From contig CANROX010000007.1 in the NCBI GenBank assembly GCA_947632335.1, positions 1 through 64,000 of the forward strand: 64,000 nucleotides of DNA, in the 5' to 3' direction. The notes under the pieces were generated by a model that ran no database searches, was not told where the DNA came from, and saw only the letters and a list, made by a program, of their open reading frames with translations. Below are positions 17,672 through 26,990 of this stretch, piece after piece. Source of the DNA: an uncultured Clostridia bacterium. Lineage in GTDB: Bacteria > Bacillota > Clostridia > Oscillospirales > Acutalibacteraceae. A program made the translations under genes and the position numbers. Every line of letters begins with the position of its first letter. Positions within the stretch are counted from its first letter, which is position 1.

Positions 17672-17709
17672 AATAGTATTATCACCGGAAAATATATGGA
17701 GGTTATTTT

Positions 17710-20700
17710 ATGAACACAAAAAGCAAGAGAACTGTTCGCAGTTTTTGGGCTTTATTATTAGCATTTATGATGATAATGTCCTCAATCACCGCTGCGGCAG
17801 TTTCCCTTAATATTGAAAGTGACGGTACAGCCAACACTTTCAATAAGGGTGATACGATCTATTTTGATATAAATTCAAAAACAGATTGGACAAATGACGG
17901 TGCAAAGTTAGCAGCTATTTTCTTCTATCAAAATAATGACAACTGGTGTTATGAAACAAACAGCGACAGCTATTCCGACAGCAACATCGGCAATAGAACA
18001 GCCTTTTCAAAGAGCAGCGTGTATGAAGTATGTACACCTGTAGAAGGAAATACTTATAAGGTTACTGTTCCCGCTGATAGTTTGGGTTCAGTAAGATTTA
18101 TCAGAGTTGGCAGTAACGGTACTGATGTATGGAACTATTCAAGCCGTATGTCAGTTGACTCCAAGGGTACTAACAACTGTGTAGCAATTACTGATTGGGA
18201 TAATACAGGTAAATGGACAACCTTTAAGCCATCGTCAGGCGGTACGCCCGGTGAAGTAACAGCGGACTTAATCTCTATCCTAAACGGAACAAAGATTAAT
18301 TTCTACTACGGTGATGTTTGGGGTTCAGGTACTAAATATCTTAGGACAAGCACCAGCACAAGCAGTAATGTGACTGACGGGGCGTCTAGCTCTATAAGCG
18401 GTTTTCCGTCATCATCACATACCTATTATTACAGAACTGCCGTTGCATCTCCGGCAAAATACTATGTTTCAAATTCCGGCTCCTGGGAAGGGGTACAGAT
18501 GTCTGCTACAGCCGTTGCAGGCGCAGCTTATGTTCTCAATAATATGAGTGATATAGGAGGCTCAACCAACAATGTAAAGGCATATACCGGAGGAACAAAG
18601 ACAGTTAGCGTAACTGTCCCTGAAACAATTAATGTTGGCAGCACACTTCCTGTTACAACCGGTGCAGTGGGTAAGTCTGTTATAAATAAAACAAATCAGG
18701 CAAAGTACTATATTCTGGATGGCTCAACCTACAAAGAAGCAACATTAAAAAATGGTGCTCTTGACACAACAAATCTCAAGGCAGGTACATACACCCTAAA
18801 GACTTTGCTGACAGACGGAAATATTTATGTGTTGGCTGATACAGATAAATTCACTGTAGGCTCGGTTTCCCCTGACCCGTCTTCAGAATCATCTTCAGAC
18901 CCATCTTCATCACAGGAAAGTTCTACGGAATCAACAGTGCCCTCGACAATGCGTACCCTGTATTTTGATGCAACAGGCATAATTGTAAGTGATGCAAATG
19001 CAAGATATGCTATATACGCATTTGATGATTCAAAAGACCAAAAAGAATGGGTAAGTATGACAAATGTTAAGGGTAACATTTTTAAGGCAGAAATCCCAAA
19101 GTCATATCCTAATGTTATTTTTGTTCGTTTGGACGGTTCAAAACCGGAAAATATCTGGGAAAACAAATGGAATCAGTCAGAAAACCTGGATGTTACGGAT
19201 GAATACAATCTTTACACATCAATAGCTTTTGTTTCCAATTCAGATAAGTTTACCGGTAAATGGGGCAAATATACAGAAGACCCAATACCGTCATCAGGTG
19301 AGGACCCGACAAAACCAACTGACCCTCCGAATGTTGACCCGGTTAAAGCATCGGCTTTCCAAAATGCAATTTGGTTTGATGTTCAGCCGGAAACCCCTGG
19401 TTCAACTTCAATTATTGGTCTTGTTAAGGCATATGACAGCACATCAGGTATGAGATTCTATATACCCTCCGGTATTGATACAAAGAATCTCCACATTTAC
19501 CACAGCTATAACAAGGTTGTAATTAACGGCACAGAAATTAAGAGCGGTGGTACATATGATGTAAGTGCCTGGACAAACACAACTGTCAAAATTAACGACG
19601 GTTCTTCAAAATCATTTAAAGTTTACAAGTCCACAGCAAAAACATTCCTTACCAGCACATTTAAAACAGACGCATCGGGCAAAGTTACTTACAGTGACCT
19701 TCCTACAACAACTGATGAAAAATTAACTTCAAAGAGCTCTGTTAATAAGTCAGGTACATATGTTGCTCTCAACAGCGACGGCTCTGTTCTTCAGAATTTA
19801 GATACACTTTCTTCTATCAAGGGCAGAGGCAATTCCTCTTGGGAGGCATCCTACCAGCATTTCGGTAAGTATGCTTACAACCTAAAACTCAACTCAAAGA
19901 TTAAACTTGCAGATAACTCAACAAAGAGCAAAAAGTGGAGTTTCCTTGCAAACAATGCTGACGAATCAATGATGAGAAATACAGTAGTATATAATCTTGG
20001 CGACAGCGTTGGTCTTGAAGATTCACCTATGGGTGATATTTATGATGTTTACAACAACGGTAATTACCTTGGTACATACCTTGCCTCAGAGAAAGTAGAA
20101 GTTGGCGGTTCTGCCTTGGTTAACGGTACAAGTATAGACGACCTTAACGAGGAAGACCCGGAAAACGCCCAGTACGACTTTGATAACCCAACAAGGGCTT
20201 ATAAGAACGGTACTTCTATTGACGATAACAGCACTAAGGGTTTTTACAAGTACAACACAGGTATGCACACGCCTGAGAACTTTAAGACCGGGGATTTCCT
20301 CCTTGAATTTGAGCTTAGTGAAAGATTTGCAGACGAGATGTGCGGATTTATCTCAAACCAGGGTCAGCAGGTAGTTCTCAAGACTCCGGAGGTTGCAACT
20401 CAGGAAGAGGTTCGCTACATTATGGACCGCTTTAATGCTGCCGAGGCAGTTGCATATGTTCAAAGCGGAGGTTCTTCAAGAACATTTGCCGCAGGTAAGA
20501 TTACGGTATCCGGCAGCAAATATACATACACTTCTACATTGGAAGGCTCAAATTACACAGTAACAGTGGATAGCTATGACAAACTGATTGATGCGGAAAG
20601 TTTTGCACAAAACTATCTTATCCAGGAGTTTGTAGAAAATCTTGACGGTGTAGCTACATCATTCTATGTAAACCTTTCAAATGAAGATTCAATATTTACA

Positions 20701-23700
20701 GCAAGTCCTCTTTGGGACTTTGACTGGACTTTAGGTCAGTACGGAAATGACAAGAAGATTGGCAGCAACACTTCTAAGAAACCAAATAACACTGACCAGT
20801 GGTTCATAAAAGAAAAAGGTATTTATGGCGACGAGGGTACAAAGAACTTTGTTGCAAGACTCAATATGATTAGTGATTTTTGGACAAGAGTTCAGCTCCA
20901 GTGGAAGTATAATGTATATCCACAGGTTCAAAAGCTCTATGGTGCAAACGGTCTTATTAAGGGCAAATATTCTGATATGATAAGAGCTTCTATAACTATG
21001 AACGAGGACCGTTATCACTTTATTGCAAATGACCCAATTAAGTCTTGGGGAAGTGTTGATACAGGTGCAACCTGGGATGCGGCAGTAAGCTATCTTGATA
21101 ATTGGGCTATGAATCGTGCAAAATGGATGAACAGCAACATCGGTTCGGCAGCTGCATATACCAAGACCCAGGACGCTTCAGCAACAATCTCTATAGAAGA
21201 AGGTCAGGACACAATTACAGCAGATGTAACTGCTCAGGGTATCTCCGGCACCTCTGCACTTAAATCCAGTGATTACACATATAGATTTACAGTAAAGAAG
21301 GGTGAGGAAACAAGAACAGTTACACAGGTAGGTAACCCAAAATTAACGGTTGCCACAGAATACTCAACCGGTGATGTATTTGAGGTATCTGTAGAGGCAT
21401 ATCCTACACTCTTAGGCAGGGATACAGGCTTTGTATTATCAGCAACAGAAACATACACAGTACTTTCCCCCTCAACTCCAAGCCTCACACTTAAAGAATC
21501 TAAAATCAGTATTTATGTAGGTAAGAAAGCTACACTTACAGCAAAGGCTGTAAATATTGAGGGCGAACTGACTTGGGAAAGTGATAACCAAGGTGTTGCT
21601 ACAGTTGACAAGGGCGTAGTTACAGCTCTTTCAGAGGGTGTAGCAAATATTAAGGTTTCAGGCGGCGGACTTTCCGCAACCTGCGTTGTAACTGTAACGG
21701 AGGAACCGGAAATCCCCTCAACTATGGTTACTGTTTACTTTACAAATAATAAAAATTGGTCAAAAGTCAATGCTTATATTTGGAATGATACCACAAAAGA
21801 TAAACCGGCAGAATGGCCCGGTAAAGCAATTAATAAGATAACAACAAATGAAATGAGTCAGGACATTTATGCGGTAACATTTGATTCTGCCATTTATGAT
21901 TCAGTTATCTTTAATGACGGTACTAACCAGACAGTGGACATTAAGGGCATTAAAGGTTCAATCGGTTACTACATTGATACAGCGGACACATCATCACCCT
22001 ATGATGTTAAATCGTATGAAGTTGTAGAACCTGCCCTAAAACTCAGTGAAAATGTTGTTTCACTTAAAGTTGGCGGAACATATAAAATTACACCGAAGAA
22101 ATCTGTGGGTACACTTTCCTATACAGTGGATAAAAGCGGTGTTGTTTCCGTAAGCAAGGAAGGTCTTATTACAGCCGACGGAACAGGCACAGCTGTAGTA
22201 ACCGTTACGGCCAAGGGTACATTTACCTCTGTAAGCGAAAAAATAACAGTTTCAGTTTCAAGTGAACCAACAAAGGCAACTGTAAACGGAAAAGAATATC
22301 CTATAGGAACCGTTATTACATTTATTGTCAGGGCTCAGTTTGATGAAAAACTGAAATCAATACAGGGTAACATTTCATATTCAAAGGACGGTCTTGAGGT
22401 TCAGGAGGGCTCATTTGCCTTCGGCAACAAGATAAAGGCTGGTTCAAAAATATTTGACCTCCACGATACAAAGGTTGTTGAGGGTTCTGATGTAGTATCC
22501 TACAACTGCCTTGCAGATGAGGGCGAATACAACCTGACAAAATTGTCAACATTAGTTTATGTTCAGTTTAAGGTTAAGGCCAATGGTGAATGGACAATCA
22601 GCAACAAGTTTACACTTGCTGAAGATATTAACGGCAGCAGATATGTTGATAATGGCGAAACCTTAAAGGATTTTGATTCTGAGTCAGAAGTAGCAGACAG
22701 TACTCCTGCTCCCGATAAGTACACGGTAGAATTTAAGAACTATGACGGCAGTGTAATCAGCTCAAAAGAATATAACGACGGTGAAGATGTTGAAATTCCA
22801 ACAGATACCCCTACAAGACCTGATGACCAGCACTATACATATACATTCTCCGGCTGGGAACCAACCGTTGATGAAAAAGTTACAGATGACGCTGTATACA
22901 CAGCAAAATACAGCAAAGAGGCAAAGAAGTATAATGTATCTGTTTCAGTTGCAAACGGCACAGTAACAGGCTGTCCCGAAGAGGCAGTTGAATACGGTAC
23001 ATCTGTAACACTTAATGCAAAGGCTGATGAAGGATATACATTTGTCGGATTCTTTGTTGACGGACATAAAGTTTCTCCTGCCTCATCATATACATTTACA
23101 GTTGAAAAAGATATACAGATTGAGGCTAAGTTTGAGGCTAAGCCATCGTCTGAACTTAAAGTAATGGTTCTTGGCGGCGATTCACTTAAAGTTAAGATTG
23201 GTTCAAACGGTACAGAAGCTGTACAGTCAGTATTCTACTTTAACAGAGATGTAAAGACAGGTCAGTACATAACACTGACAGCAGGCTCAACTCTTGAGGG
23301 CTTTAAGTTTATGTATTGGATTGACGAAAACGGAATAATTGTTTCCTATAACGAAAAGTATACATTTATGTTTATGGCAACCACAAATCTTACAGCAGTA
23401 TATGCAAAAACAACATCAGGCGTTATAACATTTATGAGCGGGTATCATCAGACAAACTCATCAATGTGCTATGAAAACAAGTCTGATATTGTAATTCCAA
23501 CACCATATGGCAAGAGTGGTTATACATTTAAGTTCTGGTCTATTGACGGAGTTAGTGAGTGTACAGTGGACGACATTTATGAGGCATCCCTAAAGGGTAA
23601 TGTAAATGTTGAGGCATTATATGAGGCTGACGAAGTATACTACAGCGTAAATGTTGAGAGCGGTACAATTATTTCAGTAGACGGTACACCGTTACAGGAT

Positions 23701-24252
23701 ACAACTACAAGCGGTTCTTATAAACCAACGCAGGCAATAAAAGTTAAAGCAGAAGACGCTCCTGATGGTCAGAAGTTTGCATACTGGCAAAATGAAAAAG
23801 GTGAAATAGTGTTCTACAATGAATACTATGAATTCTACCTTAGTGATAACCATACATATACAGCCGTATTTGTAGATGAAAATGAGGAAGTAGAAAGCAA
23901 GGCAATTGTTGCAATTACATCAAAGTCATATGATGAATCTACTAAGAAATTTACTACAGTTGCAGAATACGCTGTACCTACAGGCTGCACAATAGTAACT
24001 GCAGGAACACTCCTTACTACAGATACATCTGTTGGAACATCACCTGAGGGCTTTACAGTAGACACAGCAGAGGTGAAATCCGTAAAGGATTATGAAGAAT
24101 CCGGCTATGACTACTTGAGAAGAACTGTAAACAAGGGTAGTGTCAACTATGGTGATATCTGGTTTGCAAGGGCATACCTTGTTTATAGGGATGCTAACGG
24201 AAATATTTATGAAGTTTACGGCGATATTATTTCCAACGAAGATTTATTCTAA
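17710..24252 (+). CDS. Giant secreted CotH-kinase-like protein with starch-binding-like and InlB-like modules
   Basis: This is a 2180-residue exported protein with a signal peptide ending near SSITAAA. Module positions are approximate. CBM26-like carbohydrate-binding modules lie at 40-175, 413-525 and 1338-1435. Ser- and Pro-rich linkers are near 384-412 and 526-548. A CotH domain covers 650-1150, with SSIKGRGNSSWEASY near 702 and the metal-binding LWDFDWTLGQ near 999. Big_2-like Ig folds lie at 1257-1335 and 1441-1518, and a cohesin-like beta domain at 1520-1664. InlB-type repeats run from 1669 to about 2050. The last 110 residues are of unknown type. CotH proteins are atypical secreted kinases. 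No dockerin, LPXTG or S-layer anchor was seen. GGAGG precedes the ATG. CBM26 and cohesin assignments are by eye. Confidence 0.85.
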   Translation: MNTKSKRTVRSFWALLLAFMMIMSSITAAAVSLNIESDGTANTFNKGDTIYFDINSKTDWTNDGAKLAAIFFYQNNDNWCYETNSDSYSDSNIGNRTAFSKSSVYEVCTPVEGNTYKVTVPADSLGSVRFIRVGSNGTDVWNYSSRMSVDSKGTNNCVAITDWDNTGKWTTFKPSSGGTPGEVTADLISILNGTKINFYYGDVWGSGTKYLRTSTSTSSNVTDGASSSISGFPSSSHTYYYRTAVASPAKYYVSNSGSWEGVQMSATAVAGAAYVLNNMSDIGGSTNNVKAYTGGTKTVSVTVPETINVGSTLPVTTGAVGKSVINKTNQAKYYILDGSTYKEATLKNGALDTTNLKAGTYTLKTLLTDGNIYVLADTDKFTVGSVSPDPSSESSSDPSSSQESSTESTVPSTMRTLYFDATGIIVSDANARYAIYAFDDSKDQKEWVSMTNVKGNIFKAEIPKSYPNVIFVRLDGSKPENIWENKWNQSENLDVTDEYNLYTSIAFVSNSDKFTGKWGKYTEDPIPSSGEDPTKPTDPPNVDPVKASAFQNAIWFDVQPETPGSTSIIGLVKAYDSTSGMRFYIPSGIDTKNLHIYHSYNKVVINGTEIKSGGTYDVSAWTNTTVKINDGSSKSFKVYKSTAKTFLTSTFKTDASGKVTYSDLPTTTDEKLTSKSSVNKSGTYVALNSDGSVLQNLDTLSSIKGRGNSSWEASYQHFGKYAYNLKLNSKIKLADNSTKSKKWSFLANNADESMMRNTVVYNLGDSVGLEDSPMGDIYDVYNNGNYLGTYLASEKVEVGGSALVNGTSIDDLNEEDPENAQYDFDNPTRAYKNGTSIDDNSTKGFYKYNTGMHTPENFKTGDFLLEFELSERFADEMCGFISNQGQQVVLKTPEVATQEEVRYIMDRFNAAEAVAYVQSGGSSRTFAAGKITVSGSKYTYTSTLEGSNYTVTVDSYDKLIDAESFAQNYLIQEFVENLDGVATSFYVNLSNEDSIFTASPLWDFDWTLGQYGNDKKIGSNTSKKPNNTDQWFIKEKGIYGDEGTKNFVARLNMISDFWTRVQLQWKYNVYPQVQKLYGANGLIKGKYSDMIRASITMNEDRYHFIANDPIKSWGSVDTGATWDAAVSYLDNWAMNRAKWMNSNIGSAAAYTKTQDASATISIEEGQDTITADVTAQGISGTSALKSSDYTYRFTVKKGEETRTVTQVGNPKLTVATEYSTGDVFEVSVEAYPTLLGRDTGFVLSATETYTVLSPSTPSLTLKESKISIYVGKKATLTAKAVNIEGELTWESDNQGVATVDKGVVTALSEGVANIKVSGGGLSATCVVTVTEEPEIPSTMVTVYFTNNKNWSKVNAYIWNDTTKDKPAEWPGKAINKITTNEMSQDIYAVTFDSAIYDSVIFNDGTNQTVDIKGIKGSIGYYIDTADTSSPYDVKSYEVVEPALKLSENVVSLKVGGTYKITPKKSVGTLSYTVDKSGVVSVSKEGLITADGTGTAVVTVTAKGTFTSVSEKITVSVSSEPTKATVNGKEYPIGTVITFIVRAQFDEKLKSIQGNISYSKDGLEVQEGSFAFGNKIKAGSKIFDLHDTKVVEGSDVVSYNCLADEGEYNLTKLSTLVYVQFKVKANGEWTISNKFTLAEDINGSRYVDNGETLKDFDSESEVADSTPAPDKYTVEFKNYDGSVISSKEYNDGEDVEIPTDTPTRPDDQHYTYTFSGWEPTVDEKVTDDAVYTAKYSKEAKKYNVSVSVANGTVTGCPEEAVEYGTSVTLNAKADEGYTFVGFFVDGHKVSPASSYTFTVEKDIQIEAKFEAKPSSELKVMVLGGDSLKVKIGSNGTEAVQSVFYFNRDVKTGQYITLTAGSTLEGFKFMYWIDENGIIVSYNEKYTFMFMATTNLTAVYAKTTSGVITFMSGYHQTNSSMCYENKSDIVIPTPYGKSGYTFKFWSIDGVSECTVDDIYEASLKGNVNVEALYEADEVYYSVNVESGTIISVDGTPLQDTTTSGSYKPTQAIKVKAEDAPDGQKFAYWQNEKGEIVFYNEYYEFYLSDNHTYTAVFVDENEEVESKAIVAITSKSYDESTKKFTTVAEYAVPTGCTIVTAGTLLTTDTSVGTSPEGFTVDTAEVKSVKDYEESGYDYLRRTVNKGSVNYGDIWFARAYLVYRDANGNIYEVYGDIISNEDLF

Positions 24253-24257
24253 GGATA

Positions 24258-24286
24258 TTGACAAATCTTATATATTATTATATAAT
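24258..24286 (+). promoter_or_regulatory. Consensus sigma-A promoter of the small peptide gene
   Basis: TTGACA at 24258-24263 and TATAAT at 24281-24286 are exact consensus hexamers 17 bases apart. They begin only six bases after the CotH-protein stop codon. It is the best promoter match in the window. Confidence 0.88.
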
Positions 24287-24332
24287 GCTACTGTAAGTAT
24301 AAGGTCTTGTATAATGATAGGAGGAAAATAAA

Positions 24333-24440
24333 ATGAAATATGTATCACCGGATATTGAATTAATTGCTATAAAGAACGAAACCGCTGTTGCAGGTCCCTC
24401 ACAGGGCGGTCATGCCGGAGATGACGGTGCAGATATTTAA
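24333..24440 (+). CDS. 35-residue peptide, possible precursor or signalling peptide
   Basis: A short frame starts at ATG 24333 with a perfect AGGAGG at 24319-24324 and stops at 24438-24440. The peptide begins MKYVSPDIELIAI, continues with KNETAVAGPS, and ends with an acidic, glycine-rich tail QGGHAGDDGADI. It has no signal peptide and no cysteine. A consensus promoter lies upstream and a 14-bp terminator downstream, so the gene is a self-contained and probably highly expressed unit. From memory, short peptides starting MKYxxPxIEL with a polar Gly-rich tail recur in Clostridia, but I know no assigned function. No modification enzyme or exporter lies nearby. It could be a RiPP-like precursor, a signalling peptide or a small regulatory protein. 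Confidence 0.8.
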   Translation: MKYVSPDIELIAIKNETAVAGPSQGGHAGDDGADI

Positions 24441-24464
24441 TCTTTGACATGCGTTATTGCAGTG

Positions 24465-24505
24465 CAAAAGGCTATCCCATAATACGGGATAGCCTTTTGT
24501 AATTA
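24465..24505 (+). terminator. Strong terminator after the peptide gene
   Basis: A perfect 14-bp stem (24465-24478 with 24486-24499; core GGCTATCCC/GGGATAGCC) has a seven-base loop and a TTTTG end. It also serves any CotH transcript that reads through. Confidence 0.93.
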
Positions 24506-24565
24506 TTACTTTTTTATCTACATAGTATTAATATTGACAAATATAACTTATAAAAGGAATTAAAT

Positions 24566-25156
24566 ATGGGATTAATAGAAATACTTTTGCTGGCGGTAGG
24601 GCTGTCTATGGACGCCTTTGCAGTGTCAGTATGCAAAGGTCTTGCCATGAATAAGATAAATTTTAGACAACAGGCAATATGTGGTATATGGTTTGGGGGA
24701 TTTCAGTTTTTAATGCCCATGATAGGTTATCTACTTGGAGCGGGACTTACAGGATATATCACAAGTATTACCCCATGGATTGCATTTGTTCTGCTTTCCC
24801 TAATAGGGGGAAATATGATTAAAGAGTCCTTTGACAGCGGAGAAGAAAGGGCAGACGGAAGTCTTAGTTTTAGAATAATGCTGACAATGGCAGTAGCAAC
24901 AAGTATAGACGCCCTTGCCGTAGGCGTCACATTTGCCTGCGTTCCGGTTGCAATTATTCCCGGTATTAATACTTTTTTAAATACCCTTTTGGGCTCGATG
25001 GTTGTGGGAATTACAACTTTTATTTTGTCCTGTATAGGAGTACGCATAGGTAATATATTTGGACTTAAATATAAAAATAAGGCAGAACTTGCAGGTGGAA
25101 TTATTCTTATCACTTTGGGACTTAAAATACTTTTGGAACATTTTAATATACTGTAA
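24566..25156 (+). CDS. mntP: Manganese efflux pump
   Basis: MntP exports excess manganese through the cytoplasmic membrane. The 196-residue protein has about six hydrophobic helices and the family features SMDAFAVSVCKGL near residue 15 and TSIDALAVGVTFA in the second half, where conserved aspartates lie in membrane helices. AAAGGA precedes the ATG. The intergenic stretch upstream is too short for the yybP-ykoY manganese riboswitch that often precedes this gene. A terminator follows at 25162. Confidence 0.95.
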   Translation: MGLIEILLLAVGLSMDAFAVSVCKGLAMNKINFRQQAICGIWFGGFQFLMPMIGYLLGAGLTGYITSITPWIAFVLLSLIGGNMIKESFDSGEERADGSLSFRIMLTMAVATSIDALAVGVTFACVPVAIIPGINTFLNTLLGSMVVGITTFILSCIGVRIGNIFGLKYKNKAELAGGIILITLGLKILLEHFNIL

Positions 25157-25161
25157 TATAT

Positions 25162-25188
25162 GAACCTCCTATGGGAGGTTCTTTTTTC
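25162..25188 (+). terminator. Terminator after mntP
   Basis: GAACCTCC at 25162-25169 and GGAGGTTC at 25174-25181 form an 8-bp stem with a TATG loop, followed by six T residues. Confidence 0.93.
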
Positions 25189-25289
25189 TTAATATGAATA
25201 ATATAATATCTTAGAATGATTGTTAATATATTATCAATAAAATATTAAAAAATAAATAGAGAAAATTTAATAAAAGTGCATAAAAACTC

Positions 25290-25318
25290 TCGACAAATCA
25301 ATTAAAAAGTAATATAAT
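25290..25318 (+). promoter_or_regulatory. Promoter of the kinase-like gene, with long leader
   Basis: TCGACA at 25290-25295 and TATAAT at 25313-25318 are 17 bases apart, about 115 bases before the ATG at 25435. I see no recognisable riboswitch in the leader. The rest of the 280-base gap is AT-rich and holds no gene that I can support. Confidence 0.6.
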
Positions 25319-25434
25319 GAACTTGAGATTAGATAATATTTATAAATTTTTGGGTTATATTGAATATTTTTTAATCTTACATCTTTTAACCAAATTTCTC
25401 GGGATGTAGAAAACCTGGGAGTAAGGAGATAAAT

Positions 25435-26178
25435 ATGGATATAATATTTGAAAGAAAAGACAAAAAAATTATTCGTGACGGAGATACTGTTGTAAAAATT
25501 TTTTCCGCAGATTACAGCAAGGCCAATGTCCTTAATGAGGCACTTAATCAGGCTCTTGTAGAGGAAACGGGTCTTAACATTCCCCGTCTTCGCGAAGTTA
25601 AGATGATTGACGGTCAGTGGGCCATTGTTATTGATTATATTGAGGGCAAGACCCTACAGCAGCTTATGGCTGAAAATCCAAAGAAGATGGACGAGTATCT
25701 TGAGCTTCTTGTTGACTTACAGTGTAAAGTTCTTTCCAAGAAGTCCCCTAAGCTGAACAAATTAAAAAATAAAATGATGAATAAGATTGCGGAATGTAAG
25801 ATTATTGACGCCACACAGCGTTATGAACTGCAAACCCGTATTGCCTCTATGTCTGACCATACAAAAGTTTGCCACGGTGATTTTTGCCCCAGTAATATTA
25901 TAATTGATAAAGAGGGTACACCGTATATTATTGACTGGGCACACGCAACACAGGGTAATGCCTCTGCTGACGCAGCCCGTACATACCTTACCTTCCATCT
26001 TAATGGAAGAGGTGACCTTGCTAAAAAATATCTTGATTTATTCTCTAAGAAGGCGGATATTCCAATTCAGTTAATTCAAAAATGGATGCCTATTGTTGCT
26101 GCCTCTCAGTCTGTTAAGGGCGTAAAAGAGGAACAGGAAGTTCTTGCACAGTGGGCTAATGTTGTTGAGTATCAGTAA
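25435..26178 (+). CDS. Choline/aminoglycoside-kinase-fold phosphotransferase
   Basis: This 247-residue protein has the APH/choline-kinase fold. The catalytic loop VCHGDFCPSNIIID near residue 143 and the metal-binding IIDWAHATQGNASADAA both match the HGDxxxxN and D-rich motifs of active kinases. The substrate is not predictable; a small cytosolic alcohol or sugar is likely, and antibiotic resistance is only one possibility. AAGGAG precedes the ATG. It is monocistronic, with its own promoter and terminator. Confidence 0.85.
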   Translation: MDIIFERKDKKIIRDGDTVVKIFSADYSKANVLNEALNQALVEETGLNIPRLREVKMIDGQWAIVIDYIEGKTLQQLMAENPKKMDEYLELLVDLQCKVLSKKSPKLNKLKNKMMNKIAECKIIDATQRYELQTRIASMSDHTKVCHGDFCPSNIIIDKEGTPYIIDWAHATQGNASADAARTYLTFHLNGRGDLAKKYLDLFSKKADIPIQLIQKWMPIVAASQSVKGVKEEQEVLAQWANVVEYQ

Positions 26179-26190
26179 TATAATAAATGT

Positions 26191-26219
26191 AAGGGCTGTT
26201 CATTTGAACAGCCCTTTTT
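26191..26219. terminator. Bidirectional terminator between the kinase-like and exonuclease genes
   Basis: AAGGGCTGTTCA (26191-26202) and TGAACAGCCCTT (26205-26216) form a perfect 12-bp stem with a TT loop and a following T-run. It ends two converging genes. Confidence 0.93.
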
Positions 26220-26223
26220 AAAA

Positions 26224-26979
26224 TTATATGTCAATATCCAACTCAATAGGACAATGGTCACTGCCCATAATATCCGTATGGATTTTTGCATCCTTTATTT
26301 TATTTTTTATTCTGTCAGATGTGATAAAGTAGTCAATACGCCAGCCGGAGTTGTTTTTTCTTGCGTTAAAGCGGTAGCTCCACCAGGAATAAATGCCCTC
26401 TTTATTGGGGTAAAGGTATCTGTAGCTGTCTGTAAATCCGCTTTCAAGAATGGCAGTCATTTTTCCCCTCTCTTCATCGGTAAAGCCTGCATTTTTCCTG
26501 TTGGTCTTTGGGTTTTTAAGGTCAATCTCGTTATGTGCAACATTCAAGTCCCCACAGAAAATGACAGGTTTTTTCCGGTCTAATTTTTTAATATATTTCA
26601 AAAAGTCATCTTCCCATTTCATTCTGTAGTCAAGTCTTTTGAGTTCGTTTTGGGAGTTTGGGGTGTAGCAGGTAACAAAGTAAAAATTCTGATATTCCAG
26701 GGTAATAACTCTGCCTTCCTGGTCGTGTTCCTCTATTCCAATTCCATAGGAATGGGAGAGAGGTTTCTTTTTCGTAAAAATTGCCGTACCGGAATACCCT
26801 TTTTTTACGGCATAGTTCCAGTACTGATAATAACCCTCCAGTTCAAGGTTAATTTGACCCTCCTGAAGCTTTGTTTCCTGTAGGCAGAATATATCTGCGT
26901 CCATTTCGTTAAATATATCCATAAAGCCTTTTGTAACACAGGCCCTTATTCCGTTTACATTCCAGGATATCATTTTCAT
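26224..26979 (-). CDS. xth: Exodeoxyribonuclease III / AP endonuclease
   Basis: This base-excision-repair enzyme cuts DNA at abasic sites and removes 3' blocks. The protein of about 251 residues begins with the family start [14 protein letters not shown]. It has the catalytic glutamate in [22 protein letters not shown], and the C-terminal [10 protein letters not shown]. Several starts are possible (GTG 26988, ATG 26985, 26979 and 26973). I chose 26979 from family length and spacing to AAGGGTG. It follows the methyltransferase gene within about 12 bases and is probably co-transcribed. Confidence 0.95.
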   Translation of the reverse strand: MKMISWNVNGIRACVTKGFMDIFNEMDADIFCLQETKLQEGQINLELEGYYQYWNYAVKKGYSGTAIFTKKKPLSHSYGIGIEEHDQEGRVITLEYQNFYFVTCYTPNSQNELKRLDYRMKWEDDFLKYIKKLDRKKPVIFCGDLNVAHNEIDLKNPKTNRKNAGFTDEERGKMTAILESGFTDSYRYLYPNKEGIYSWWSYRFNARKNNSGWRIDYFITSDRIKNKIKDAKIHTDIMGSDHCPIELDIDI

Positions 26980-26990
26980 TTTCATCACCC

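Noticed and set aside
17710-24252. Cellulosome or amylosome component with a dockerin
   Set aside because: I looked for the duplicated calcium-binding dockerin pattern at both ends and in the linkers and found none.
24333-24440. Lanthipeptide, sactipeptide or thiopeptide precursor
   Set aside because: The peptide has no cysteine and few Ser/Thr residues in its tail, and no modification enzyme is nearby, so a named RiPP class cannot be supported.
24505-24566. yybP-ykoY manganese riboswitch upstream of mntP
   Set aside because: Only about 60 bases separate the previous terminator from the ATG, too short for this riboswitch, and its conserved loops are absent.
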